Shown: positions 15,725 to 24,175 of the stretch, piece after piece
Layout: each line of letters starts with the position of its first letter
How positions within the stretch are numbered: the stretch's first letter is position 1
Assembly (NCBI GenBank): GCA_013361525.1
Contig: JABFXY010000078.1
Coordinates: 1-47,500 of the forward strand
Length of the DNA stretch: 47,500 nt
Reading direction: 5' to 3'
Source: Polyangiaceae bacterium
GTDB lineage: Bacteria; Myxococcota_A; Polyangia; Polyangiales; Polyangiaceae
Notes under the pieces: model-generated
Databases searched by the model: none
What the model saw: the letters and a program-made list of their open reading frames with translations, nothing else
Told to the model about the DNA's origin: nothing
Made by a program: the position numbers and the translations under genes

Positions 15725-17119
15725 ATGTCTCGATCCTTTGACAACTTATCTTCGCGCTCGGCGCGCTTCCTCGTGGTCGGCGTGCTCTTCAGCGCGCTCG
15801 GCTCGATGGCGCCGACCTGCTCGAAGAGCGCGGAGAAGGAATCGGCGCGAGCCGAAGACGAAGACGAAGACCGAAGCGAAAAGAAATCGGTACGTGAAGA
15901 CAGCGAGCCCGCCGGCGCGACGGCCGAAGTGGGCGCGACCGCAGACGTCGACGCGAAGGTCGACAAGGATGTCGCCGCGGACACGAAGATCACCGTCGGC
16001 TCGGCCGAGCTCTTCAAGAACGACGACGCGCTCGTCGAGAAGTACGACGACGGCTCCGCCGTGTTCCTCGTCGAGCCGTCGGGCAAGACGCAGGTCGCGC
16101 TCGCGGACGTCGACGGCAAGCCGGTCCCCGATCGCAAGGTGAAGCTCTTTTACGAAGAGGCGCCGAACAAAGAGGCGGAGATCATCCTCGACCACGACGC
16201 GGAGAAACACGTCTACATCGGGACGGTCCCCGAGCTCACCGCGACGATCACCCCGGTTCGCTACGAGATCATCGGGAGCCCCAAGCCCTGGAAGGGCATC
16301 CTGCACCTACCCCCGGGCGGCACGCGCGAGCTGAACGTCTCCGCGAAGATCGCCGCGGACGCGCACGTGAACCCGATTGAGGGCCCGCACGGCGGCCGCA
16401 TCGAGCGCATCGGCGACGACGACGTCGAGATCCTCATCGATCCGGACAGCGGCGAGACGCGCGCGTGGATCATCGTCGAAGGCCGCGTCGTTCCGCCGAA
16501 AGAGCGGACGATCTCGTTCTATTTCGACAACCACTACATCGAGACCTACCCCGACCAGAACGACTCGTTCTACGCGAAGGTCTCGTTCAGCGCCGACTTC
16601 AGCTTCACGGCGACGCGCCGGGTGAGCGTCGCGCTCTGGGCCGGCGACGTCGTCCACACGCACTTGTTCGGCTTCCGGCCGCACGTGCATCTCTTCGCCG
16701 CTCGTCCGTGCATCGACGTTCGCGTCGTCGGCTGGACGAAAGAGAAGAAGGTCAAATGGGACAAGAACCCGAACGAGCCCGGCCTCGGTTGGGCGAAGGG
16801 CAAAGAGAAGCACAAGCACGGTGGCCACGACTGGGACGACGATCACGGCAAGGGTCACGGCGGCCACAAGGACGACGGCGGCCACAAGTCACACGGCGGC
16901 GGCAACGACCACGGCGGTGATCACAAGTCACACGGCGGTGGTAACGACCACGGCGGCGGCGATCACAAGTCGCACGGCGGTGGCGGTGGAAAAGCCAACG
17001 TGCACAGCGGTGGCGGCGGCGGCTCCAAGGGCGGCGGTGGCGGCTCCAAGGGCGGCGGTGGTGGCGGCTCCAAAGGCGGCGGCGGCTCCAAGGGCGGCGG
17101 CGGCAAAGGCAAGAAGTAG
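15725..17119 (+). CDS. Exported protein with His/Gly/Lys-rich repetitive tail
   Basis: 464 residues. Signal sequence (FLVVGVLFSALGSMAPTC; possibly a lipoprotein at Cys32, although APTC is a poor lipobox). An acidic low-complexity stretch at 35-100 is followed by a beta-rich region about 100-360 with no recognisable family (VKLFYEEAPNKEAEIILDHD, RTISFYFDNHYIETYPDQND). From about 365 the tail is repetitive: HKHGGHDWDDDHGKGHGGHK, then three GGGNDHGGDHKSH-like units, then Gly4-6-SK units to the end. The His-rich units could bind transition metals and the GGGSK units look like a flexible tether; both are inference. Function unknown. Confidence 0.7.
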   Translation: MSRSFDNLSSRSARFLVVGVLFSALGSMAPTCSKSAEKESARAEDEDEDRSEKKSVREDSEPAGATAEVGATADVDAKVDKDVAADTKITVGSAELFKNDDALVEKYDDGSAVFLVEPSGKTQVALADVDGKPVPDRKVKLFYEEAPNKEAEIILDHDAEKHVYIGTVPELTATITPVRYEIIGSPKPWKGILHLPPGGTRELNVSAKIAADAHVNPIEGPHGGRIERIGDDDVEILIDPDSGETRAWIIVEGRVVPPKERTISFYFDNHYIETYPDQNDSFYAKVSFSADFSFTATRRVSVALWAGDVVHTHLFGFRPHVHLFAARPCIDVRVVGWTKEKKVKWDKNPNEPGLGWAKGKEKHKHGGHDWDDDHGKGHGGHKDDGGHKSHGGGNDHGGDHKSHGGGNDHGGGDHKSHGGGGGKANVHSGGGGGSKGGGGGSKGGGGGGSKGGGGSKGGGGKGKK

Positions 17120-17241
17120 GGTTGCTGCCGAGCTCCCGTGGGCGCCGGTCGTGCGCCGCTCCAACGGCTCCCATCGGGGTTGAGGAGCCGTTTCCACGGC
17201 GCACTAGCCTCTACCGTGCCCCCCTTCGCTGTTGTTGATCG

Positions 17242-17273
17242 GTGAAGGCCAGCTCAAAGCAGCTGGCCTTCAC
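17242..17273 (+). terminator. Perfect 13-bp stem-loop
   Basis: GTGAAGGCCAGCT (17242-17254) and its exact complement (17261-17273) enclose a six-base loop. It is the only strong structure in the 276-base gap 17120-17395, 122 bases after the stop of the Gly/His-rich gene. The following bases CTTAGTTC are only mildly T-rich, so termination is probable rather than certain. Confidence 0.6.
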
Positions 17274-17395
17274 CTTAGTTCGCACATAAAACTTCTCCGT
17301 TCGAACGTTTCGAGCCGCCTTTGGCGGGAAGAAACGACCAGCGGGGCCGCGATGGCCGGAGGGGCATCGACGGTCCCGCCCTCACGGAGGAGCGC

Positions 17396-18613
17396 ATGAT
17401 CGACTTCGAGCCGACCGAGGAGCAGACCCTCATGGTGACGGCCGTCTCGCAGCTCGCAGAGAAGCTGCGGGGCGCCATTCGACGCACGGAGGAGGAGCGC
17501 GGGCTCTCGGAAGAGACGCGCAAGACCGCCTTCGAGATGGGACTCGGCGGCGCGGTCTCCGTTCCCGAATCGCACGGCGGCGCGGGGCTCGGACTCGTGA
17601 CGGCGGTGCTCCTCGACGAGGCGCTCGCCGCGGGCGATCCAGCCGCACCTTTCGCGCTCGGCGGACCGGGCGCGTTCGCATCGGCCATCGCGGAGCTCGG
17701 CACCGCAGAGCAAGCGTCGGCATGGATCACGCGCCTTTCCGCCCACGATCGCTGCGGCGCCGTTGCCTGGAGCGAAGCGCGCCCGAACCGCACGCGGCCC
17801 GGGCTCTCCGCCCTCGCGACGAAAGACGGCGACGCGTGGGTTCTCCGCGGTGAAAAAGCCTTCGTTCTGAACGCGGATCGCGCGGATGCGTTCGTCGTGT
17901 TCGCGCAAGTCGACGAAGCGAAAGGCTGGAGCGGCGTCGGCGCTTTCGTCGTCGACGCGAAAGCGGACGGTGTTCGGGTCGGCGCGCGGAAGTCGACGCT
18001 CGGACTCGACGCGGTCGGGGCCTGCGACGTCACGCTCGAAGGCGTCCGCATCACGAACGACGATCGCCTCCTCGGCGGCGACGAATTCACGAAAGCGGCG
18101 CTTCGATTCTTCGTCAAAGAAGGACTCAAAGTCGCATCCCGCGCGGTGGGCCTCAGTCAATCCGCGGTCGACATCGCGCTCGAGTACGTGTCGAACCGGC
18201 GGGCGTTCGGAAAGCCGATCGGTCATTTCCAAGCGGTCGCGTTCACGCTCGCCGACCGCGCGATCGACATCGACGGCGCGCGCGGTCTGTTGCGACGAGC
18301 AGCGTCGCTGTGGGATGCGTTCGCTGCCGGCACAGCCCAAGAGCGCGACGCGCTGCTCACCTCCGCGTACGCGATCGCTGCGAGCCTCGAAGGCGCGATG
18401 CGCGCCGGCGACGATGCGGTGCAGCTCCACGGTGGCGCGGGCTTCATGCGCGACTACCCGGTGGAGAAGCTGATGCGCGACGCGAAGCAGCTCGCCCTCT
18501 GCGTGATGACGAAGGAGCAGGCCGATCAGCTCGCTGCGGCGATCGAGCTCGACATGCCCCTCGATCCCGCGCTCGTCCTACCCACGCCGGATCTGCAGGC
18601 CGTCTTCACCTGA
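17396..18613 (+). CDS. Acyl-CoA dehydrogenase (first of pair)
   Basis: 405 residues from ATG 17396, which has CGGAGG five bases upstream; the open frame extends to 17321 without a ribosome site. Acyl-CoA dehydrogenase with N-terminal helical domain (FEPTEEQTLMVTAVSQLAEK), middle beta domain and C-terminal four-helix domain (YVSNRRAFGKPIGHFQAVAF; LHGGAGFMRDYPVEKLMRDA). The FAD-binding middle-domain motif is divergent (VAWSEARPNRTRPGLSALAT instead of ALTEPGAGSD). A single catalytic base cannot be assigned by eye. Thirteen bases separate it from the second dehydrogenase, so they form an operon and may act as a heteromer, as in some actinobacterial and steroid-degrading pairs; that is inference. 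Confidence 0.88.
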   Translation: MIDFEPTEEQTLMVTAVSQLAEKLRGAIRRTEEERGLSEETRKTAFEMGLGGAVSVPESHGGAGLGLVTAVLLDEALAAGDPAAPFALGGPGAFASAIAELGTAEQASAWITRLSAHDRCGAVAWSEARPNRTRPGLSALATKDGDAWVLRGEKAFVLNADRADAFVVFAQVDEAKGWSGVGAFVVDAKADGVRVGARKSTLGLDAVGACDVTLEGVRITNDDRLLGGDEFTKAALRFFVKEGLKVASRAVGLSQSAVDIALEYVSNRRAFGKPIGHFQAVAFTLADRAIDIDGARGLLRRAASLWDAFAAGTAQERDALLTSAYAIAASLEGAMRAGDDAVQLHGGAGFMRDYPVEKLMRDAKQLALCVMTKEQADQLAAAIELDMPLDPALVLPTPDLQAVFT

Positions 18614-18626
18614 CGCGGAGGCCATC

Positions 18627-19874
18627 ATGACGATCGAGTTTTCGCTGACGAAGCGCCAGGAAGAGCTGCGAGGGATGATTCGCTCCTTCGCGAAGAACGT
18701 GATTCGCCCGCAGAGCCTGGCGTGGGATCGCGCGCATGGCATCCCCGAAGACTTCTTGATGCGGTTCACGCAGATGGCCGCGGCCGCCGGTGGCTCAGCC
18801 GGTGCGTGGGGCATTCAAGGCCTCGGCGCGAGCGCGGACGAGTCGGCACCCAAACCGGATGCGGCCGACAAGAAGAAGAAGAGCGCGATGGTGAACACGG
18901 TCATCGCCGCAGAGGAGCTCGCGACGGGCGACCCGGCGTTGCTGTTGTGCCTGCCCGGGCCTGGGCTCGGTGGCCCGCCGGTTCGTGGGTCGGGCACGCC
19001 GGAGCAGAAGGAGCGGTTCTTCTCGATCTTCCGCGACATGTCCGCCGGCCTGAAGTGGGGCGCGTACGCGCTCACCGAGCCGGGCGCAGGGAGCGACGTC
19101 GCGGGGATCCGCACGAGCTGCCGCAAAGATGGCAAGGCGTGGGTCCTCGACGGCCGCAAATGTTTCATCACCAACGGGGCGCGTGCTTCTTGGAACGTCG
19201 TGTTCGCGACGATCGATCCGGCGCTCGGCCGCGCAGGTCACCGCGCGTTCGTCGTCGAGAAGGGCACGCCCGGTTTCAGCGTCGGCAAGATCGAAGACAA
19301 GATGGGACTTCGCGCGAGCGAAACGGCGGAGCTCGTCTTCGACGAATGCCGCGTCCCGGAGGAGAACCTCCTCGGCGGTGAAGAGCGCTACCAGACCAAA
19401 GAGGGCTTCATGACCGCGATGAAGACCTTCGACAACACGCGCCCGCTCGTCGCAGCGATGGCCATCGGGATCGGCCGCGCGGCGTACGAATACGCACGCG
19501 ACTTCGTGAAGGAAAACTACGTCCTCTCACGACCGATCCCGCGCTACGCGGCCATCGCGGAGCGTCTCGCGCGCGTGGGCCGAGAGCTCGCCGCGGCGCG
19601 CATCACGACATGGCGCGCGGCGTGGCTCGCCGACCAAGAGGTCGCGAACGCGAAGGAGGCGAGCATGGCGAAGGCCGCGGGCGGTCAGGCGGCGATCCGT
19701 GCGTGTTTCGAGGCCATCGAGATCTGCGGCGCGCACGGAACCATCGCGGAAGAGCACCAGCTGCTCGAGAAGTGGTTCCGGGACATCAAGGTGTACGACA
19801 TCTTCGAGGGCACCGGGCAGATCCAGCGGATCGTGATTTCCAAGCGCCTCATGCCCGACCTCAAAAGTTTCTGA
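18627..19874 (+). CDS. Acyl-CoA dehydrogenase (second of pair)
   Basis: 415 residues, GGAGG before ATG. Well-conserved family text: LTEPGAGSDVAGIRTSC (FAD/substrate motif), GRKCFITNGARASW, KMGLRASETAELVFDECRVP, ENLLGGEERYQTKEGFMTAM and the C-terminal ICGAHGTIAEEHQLLEKWFR followed by KVYDIFEGTGQIQRIVISK, where the Glu of YDIFEGT is in the position of the usual catalytic base. An insertion (ASADESAPKPDAADKKKKSA, about 70-90) is not usual for the family. Likely oxidises an acyl-CoA to the enoyl-CoA; the substrate is unknown. Co-transcribed with the preceding, more divergent paralogue. Confidence 0.93.
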   Translation: MTIEFSLTKRQEELRGMIRSFAKNVIRPQSLAWDRAHGIPEDFLMRFTQMAAAAGGSAGAWGIQGLGASADESAPKPDAADKKKKSAMVNTVIAAEELATGDPALLLCLPGPGLGGPPVRGSGTPEQKERFFSIFRDMSAGLKWGAYALTEPGAGSDVAGIRTSCRKDGKAWVLDGRKCFITNGARASWNVVFATIDPALGRAGHRAFVVEKGTPGFSVGKIEDKMGLRASETAELVFDECRVPEENLLGGEERYQTKEGFMTAMKTFDNTRPLVAAMAIGIGRAAYEYARDFVKENYVLSRPIPRYAAIAERLARVGRELAAARITTWRAAWLADQEVANAKEASMAKAAGGQAAIRACFEAIEICGAHGTIAEEHQLLEKWFRDIKVYDIFEGTGQIQRIVISKRLMPDLKSF

Positions 19875-19965
19875 ACGGGTCGGTCACAGACCAGCGCCTC
19901 GCCGTCACAGGAGATCGTCGGCATGCGGTTCAGGCCGCGAGTTGCCGATCCAAAGGAGGCTTCGA

Positions 19966-20445
19966 ATGCGCTGGTCGTCGATGGTGAAGGTGGGGCTCTC
20001 TGGCACGTCGCTTGCGCTCGCGATCGGTTGTTCGCAGCCGTCGTCCGAAGAGGCCGTCGCCGAGACCATCGCCGCCGACGATCAAGCAGCGGAGGCCGAC
20101 GAGGCGAAGGCGAAGCAGGACAAAGAAGAGGAGCAGGCGCGCGAAGACCGACGTCGCGAGCGCGAACGTCGCGAGCGCCTCGCCGCCGATGCCGAGCGTG
20201 AGCGTGCGAGCACGGATCCGAGCCAACCCACGCCGTGGTTCCTGCGCCCCGCGGGGAACGTGACCCCGGCATCGACGCAACAATCCGGCACGAACGGCGA
20301 GCAGGGCCGTCCTCTTTCGAACGAGCAGCCGAAGCAGCAGGTCGTTGCGCCGCCGCAACCAGCGAAGCCGGTCGTCGCGCAGCCTCAGCCGATCAACAAT
20401 AAGCGCGGATGGGGCATCAACCGAGCAGCGTGCGGTCGGGGCTGA
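19966..20445 (+). CDS. Small lipoprotein with C-terminal Cys tail, overlapping the MNIO gene
   Basis: 159 residues from ATG 19966, chosen because AAAGGAGG lies seven bases upstream. Lipobox AIGC (Cys22). Residues about 30-85 are an Ala/Glu/Arg/Lys-rich coiled coil (KAKQDKEEEQAREDRRRERE), followed by a Gln/Pro/Ala linker. The last residues are NKRGWGINRAACGRG, with the only other cysteine at 156, four from the end. The 3' end overlaps the start of the MNIO-dehydrogenase gene by 37 bases, so the two are translationally linked. Enzymes of the MNIO family often modify cysteine in peptides encoded just upstream, so this tail could be a substrate; the lipobox, which is uncommon for such precursors, argues for caution. 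Confidence 0.65.
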   Translation: MRWSSMVKVGLSGTSLALAIGCSQPSSEEAVAETIAADDQAAEADEAKAKQDKEEEQAREDRRRERERRERLAADAERERASTDPSQPTPWFLRPAGNVTPASTQQSGTNGEQGRPLSNEQPKQQVVAPPQPAKPVVAQPQPINNKRGWGINRAACGRG

Positions 20446-22607
20446 GAGAGGCCGGCGCAGACTCGAACGAAAGACCCTACGTCGGGTTGTCGCTCATGCC
20501 GAGCGACGACTGGTGGATCGCGAACGAGCCGCTCTTCTCGCAGGGTGTCGTCGACGCCATCGAGTGGAGCGTCGACTTCGGATGGGGACCGCGGGGTATC
20601 CCCGATTGGCTCGCCGCGCTGCTCTCGAAGTATTCGCAGCGCGGCCGCCTCTACGCGCACGGCGTGGAGCTTTCGCCGCTGTCGGCCAAGTGGACCAACG
20701 AGCAGGACTTCTGGCTCGCGGCGATGGAAGCGACCTGCCGCGAGATCCCGTTTCGGCACCTGACCGAGCACTACGGGTTCATCACCGCGGGGTCGTTCGT
20801 TCGCGGAACCCCACTTCCCCTGCCGCCGAGTAGAGCCGCGCTCGATCTCGGCGTGCGCCGGATCGAAGAGCTTCGAGCCCGCGCCGGGCTCCCGATCGGG
20901 ATCGAAAACCTCGCGTTCGCGCTGTCGCGCAGTGACGTCGAAGCGCAGGCATCCTTCGTCACCGAGCTCGTCGAGCGAAGTGACGCGTTCGTCCTCCTCG
21001 ATCTGCACAACCTCTTCTGCCAAGCCCGAAACTTCGGCGTCGGCGCGCTACAGCTCGCGCGCGCGTACCCGCTCGAGCGAGTGCGAGAGATCCATGTCGC
21101 GGGCGGCGGTTGGTCCACGCCGGCGACCGATCCGGAAGGCCGGCGGTTTCGGCGCGACAGCCACGACGATCGCATGCCGAACGAGGTGTTCGCGCTCCTC
21201 GAGGCGGTGATCGAAGCCTGCCCGCAGCTCGAAGCGATCATCCTCGAACGCACCGATCGCTCGCTGTTCGGGCGCGACGAAGCCGAGCGGCACCGCGAAG
21301 ACTTCACGCGGCTTCGCCGGCTCGTTCGACAACGCGCGCGACGAAAAGAGCCCGATACGACGCGCGAGCGCACACGCGTCGAGCTCGTCTCCGACGACGA
21401 GGCTGCGCTCGATGCCTACCAGCGGACGCTCCTCGACGTGCTCGACCGCGCCGAAGATCCTCCGACGGCGAAGGCCGCGCTGCTCGAAACGGAAGACCTG
21501 GCCGTGTACCGCGATCACATCGCCACCTTCGAGACGCGCGCGCTGGAGATAGGTGCGGCGCTGGTCCATCAATGGGGTGCGCGCGAAGAACCCCAAGGCA
21601 CGATGCGCGCCGCCGTCCTTCGTACGCATCGTTCGCCGCTCGAGCTGCGCAGCTTGCCGATGGTGGAGCCCGGGCCCGGTCAGGTCCTCGTCCGCGTCGC
21701 CGCCGTCGGGTTGTGCGGCACCGACGCGCACGCCTACCGCGGTCGCTTCCCGGTTCCGATACCGATCGTCCTCGGGCACGAGACGGTCGGTGTCGTCGAA
21801 GCGCTCGGTGAAGGCGTCACGTCGCTTTCGGTCGGAGCACGCGTCGGCATCAGCTGGATCCAGGCCGGATGCGGCACGTGCGAGGCGTGCGAGCGAAACA
21901 TGCAGACGCGCTGCACGGCGCCGCGCACCTGGATCGAAAACGGCGGCGGCCTGTCGGAGTGGACGATCGCCGAGGCGTCGGGCTGCACCTTGTTGCCCGA
22001 TTCGTTGCCTTTCGAGCTCGCGGCACCCTTGTTCTGCGCGGGCCACGTCGCCATGAGCGGTCTACGCCGCGCGCAACCAGTGGAGGGTGAGCGCATTGCG
22101 GTCGTCGGCCTCGGCGGCCTCGGCCACCTCGCGCTGCAGATCGCGCGGGCCTACGGCTTCGAGACGGTCGGGGTCTCGTCGTCGCTTCCGAAGCTCGAAG
22201 ACGCCCGCGACATCTTCGGTGCGCATCACGTCGTGTTGGTGGAGAACGACGACGTCGGCGCGGCGATCGATCGAATCGGCGGCGCCGACATCATCCTCGC
22301 GACGACCAGCAACATGGCCCACGCCGCGCGCAGCGTCGAAGGGCTGCGCATCGGCGGACGGCTCGTGGTCATGGGCCTCGGTGACGGTGCGCTCGCGATC
22401 GACCCGATCGAGCTCGTGCAACGCGAAGCATCGGTCATCGGCTCGATCCAGGGTTCACGCAGCGATCTCGACGAAGTGCTGTCCCTCGCCGAGCAAGGGG
22501 CCGTCGTGCCGAGCGTCGAGACTTTCCCGCTCTTGATGGCTCAACGCGCGATGCAGCGCCTGCTCGAAGGACGCACGCGTTATCGGGCAGTGGTGACGAT
22601 GGATTAG
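20409..22607 (+). CDS. Fusion of DUF692/MNIO iron-oxidase domain and zinc alcohol dehydrogenase
   Basis: 732 residues in one uninterrupted frame. Residues about 20-300: DUF692 (multinuclear non-heme iron oxidative enzyme) TIM barrel with metal-ligand candidates His84 (YAHGVELS), His121 (TEHYGF), Glu166 (GIENLAF), Asp198/Asn201 (LLDLHNLF), His229 (EIHVAGG), Asp250/His252 (DSHDDRMP) and Glu280. Known relatives (MbnB, TglH) oxidise peptide cysteines. Residues 300-398: helical linker with LAVYRDHI, faintly like DUF2063 partner proteins. Residues 399-732: medium-chain dehydrogenase with catalytic-zinc Cys (GLCGTD) and His (LGHET), a structural-zinc CxxCxxCx7C lobe and NAD(P) loop GLGGLGHL. An internal ATG at 21603 opens the dehydrogenase, so a second product is possible. 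The substrate is unknown. Confidence 0.85.
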   Translation: MGHQPSSVRSGLREAGADSNERPYVGLSLMPSDDWWIANEPLFSQGVVDAIEWSVDFGWGPRGIPDWLAALLSKYSQRGRLYAHGVELSPLSAKWTNEQDFWLAAMEATCREIPFRHLTEHYGFITAGSFVRGTPLPLPPSRAALDLGVRRIEELRARAGLPIGIENLAFALSRSDVEAQASFVTELVERSDAFVLLDLHNLFCQARNFGVGALQLARAYPLERVREIHVAGGGWSTPATDPEGRRFRRDSHDDRMPNEVFALLEAVIEACPQLEAIILERTDRSLFGRDEAERHREDFTRLRRLVRQRARRKEPDTTRERTRVELVSDDEAALDAYQRTLLDVLDRAEDPPTAKAALLETEDLAVYRDHIATFETRALEIGAALVHQWGAREEPQGTMRAAVLRTHRSPLELRSLPMVEPGPGQVLVRVAAVGLCGTDAHAYRGRFPVPIPIVLGHETVGVVEALGEGVTSLSVGARVGISWIQAGCGTCEACERNMQTRCTAPRTWIENGGGLSEWTIAEASGCTLLPDSLPFELAAPLFCAGHVAMSGLRRAQPVEGERIAVVGLGGLGHLALQIARAYGFETVGVSSSLPKLEDARDIFGAHHVVLVENDDVGAAIDRIGGADIILATTSNMAHAARSVEGLRIGGRLVVMGLGDGALAIDPIELVQREASVIGSIQGSRSDLDEVLSLAEQGAVVPSVETFPLLMAQRAMQRLLEGRTRYRAVVTMD

Positions 22608-22628
22608 ATGCCCACCACCTCGCTCGCT
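22605..22628 (+). repeat. 24-base direct repeat, copy 1
   Basis: TAGATGCCCACCACC followed by one variable base and CGCTCGCT. The second copy is at 24404-24427, same orientation. Here it overlaps the stop codon of the MNIO-dehydrogenase gene; there it forms the edge of the transporter fragment. Confidence 0.55.
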
Positions 22629-22993
22629 TCGCTCGCTCGTCTCCTCCCAAACGCGTGCTCAGCCCAGGGCGTTGATCGCATATCGAAGTGTCGTGGTTCG
22701 GTGCGAGGGCTGTTTGGTATTCAGCGGGTTCGCACGAATTCTGGGCTTGCGCGCGCGTGGGAGGAGAGGGTCTCGCTTTGCTGGAAGGTCGTGGCGAATG
22801 GATGGCGAGCTCGCTCGGCCCGGTGATGGCCGGGCTTCGGCCTGTCGGCGCACGCCCCGCGCCACGCCCTCCGCGCTTCGTCGACGCCACGACGGAGGAC
22901 GTGAGGTCGATGCACGAGAGCCGACCGGGCGTGTCACGGCGCCTGCGCCATGGAGGCTTCGAAGCCCGGCCATCGCCGGGCCTCGGAGGTCCC
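22608..22993. other. 386-base gap with inverted repeat
   Basis: No convincing gene. It opens (22605-22628) with a 24-base segment that recurs at 24404-24427 with one mismatch. Its right half is bounded by an inverted repeat, arms 22817-22839 and 22960-22982 (22 of 23 pairs), which ends eleven bases before the DUF559 start codon. Confidence 0.5.
22817..22982. repeat. Long inverted repeat upstream of DUF559 gene
   Basis: The left arm contains CCCGGTGATGGCCGGGCTTC and the right arm its near-complement GAAGCCCGGCCATCGCCGGG; arms are 23 bases and about 120 bases apart. Each arm is itself a small hairpin (GCCCGG-x-CCGGGC). Such repeats can mark a small mobile or repeat-family unit, or simply fold as an mRNA leader. 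Confidence 0.45.
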
Positions 22994-23344
22994 ATGTCGC
23001 AATCCCGCCATCTCGTCCTCGCTCATCGCGCTGCCGCCATGCGGGGCGCGCCTACCACCACGGAGGCGCTGCTTTGGCAGCAGCTGCGCGGCAGTCGGCT
23101 CGGCGTTGCCTTTCGGCGGCAGGTTGTCGTGGGCCGCTACATCGCTGACTTCTGCGCGCCGTCGGTGCGGCTCGTCGTCGAGGTCGACGGCGGCTATCAC
23201 GCGGGCCGTGCGGGCGCCGACGCGCGGCGGGACCGGGACCTTGGCCGGCTCGGGTATCGCGTCTTGCGGGTGCCGGCGGATGTGGTGCTCCACCGTATCG
23301 AGCAGGCTGTTGCGCTCGTGTCGGCTGCGCTCCGGCATCGGTAG
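22994..23344 (+). CDS. DUF559 endonuclease-like protein
   Basis: 116 residues; GGAGG is positioned five bases before the ATG. Typical DUF559 fold (restriction-endonuclease-like, related to very-short-patch repair nuclease): TEALLWQQLRGSRLGVAFRR, the catalytic strand VGRYIADFCAPSVRLVVEVDGGYH (split here for length: YIADF, then VVEVDGG), then RRDRDLGRLGYRVLRVPADV. Active-site Asp/Glu-x-Asp and the basic residue cluster are present. Function of DUF559 proteins is unproven; nuclease activity is inferred from fold. It lies in the rearranged region between a 24-base repeated segment and transporter fragments, and is preceded by an inverted repeat. Confidence 0.85.
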   Translation: MSQSRHLVLAHRAAAMRGAPTTTEALLWQQLRGSRLGVAFRRQVVVGRYIADFCAPSVRLVVEVDGGYHAGRAGADARRDRDLGRLGYRVLRVPADVVLHRIEQAVALVSAALRHR

Positions 23345-23423
23345 GCGCGCTATTGCACTCTTTGTTCGCGCCGCGCAGGTCGTTTCGAAGCGCGGCGAAC
23401 CCACCACCGATCGCGGCGCCTCG

Positions 23424-24110
23424 TCATTCGCACTGCACTCCGTTGAGCACTTTGGCGCAAGCACCCGCGTCGCAGAAGTACTCACCCGGACCGAACGGCG
23501 CTGCGTCGTCGCCGCAATCCTCGTTCTCGCGACAGCCCTCGGGGTACACACATTCGAGCGACAGGATGTCCCCGGAGCAGGGCTCCTCCACCGGCAAACA
23601 TGCGCCTTGTCCGAACTCGGTGCACTCGCTCGAGACCTTGCAGCGCGTCGCGACGCAAGCGCGAACGGGCCGGCCCATCGTTCCGGCGGGCGCACAGATC
23701 TCGCCCTCGTACGAGCAGTCCGCGTCCACCGAGCAGAGATCGGTTGCGCAAAGGTTGAACGGCGCCGGCTCGCCTGGGCCGAACCACGGAAACGTAGCGC
23801 TCGAGACGCAAATGCCTTCGGCGCAGTCACTCGTCGTACAGCACTCGTCTTCCGGTACGGTGCATTCGGTCGCCTCGATCGGCGCGATGACGCACGCCTT
23901 GAACCCGCCGGGCGTGACCTCGACACAAGGCTGACCGTCGCAGTCGGCAGACGAGGAGCAGTCGTCCTCGAGCAACTCACCCTGCGCCGGGGTTCCACCG
24001 GTTCCGCCACCCTCACCGGAGGGGTAACCGAACCCTTCGGGCGGCTTCCTGCGACCCCAGCAACCCGACAACGACGCGACCACGGCCAGGATCGTCACGA
24101 TGGACTTCAT
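23424..24110 (-). CDS. Cysteine-rich lipoprotein
   Basis: 228 residues from ATG 24110; longer in-frame starts would run into the transporter fragment. Signal peptide with lipobox LSGC (Cys17), a short Gly/Pro linker, then about 20 cysteines arranged in short knots such as DCSSSADC, ECCTTSDCAEGIC, LCSVDADC, RCKVSSEC and GCRENEDC. Units of the form CxxDxDC with a following Gly/Ile-Cys are common in myxobacterial surface proteins (Dickkopf/EGF-like small disulfide domains). Role unknown, probably binding. Convergent with the DUF559 gene. Confidence 0.8.
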   Translation of the reverse strand: MKSIVTILAVVASLSGCWGRRKPPEGFGYPSGEGGGTGGTPAQGELLEDDCSSSADCDGQPCVEVTPGGFKACVIAPIEATECTVPEDECCTTSDCAEGICVSSATFPWFGPGEPAPFNLCATDLCSVDADCSYEGEICAPAGTMGRPVRACVATRCKVSSECTEFGQGACLPVEEPCSGDILSLECVYPEGCRENEDCGDDAAPFGPGEYFCDAGACAKVLNGVQCE

Positions 24111-24175
24111 CGCCGCGCATCCTAGTGCCGGCCGCGCTCGTTTCGTCGTGACCAATTCGTCGAAGGCGTCAGTCC

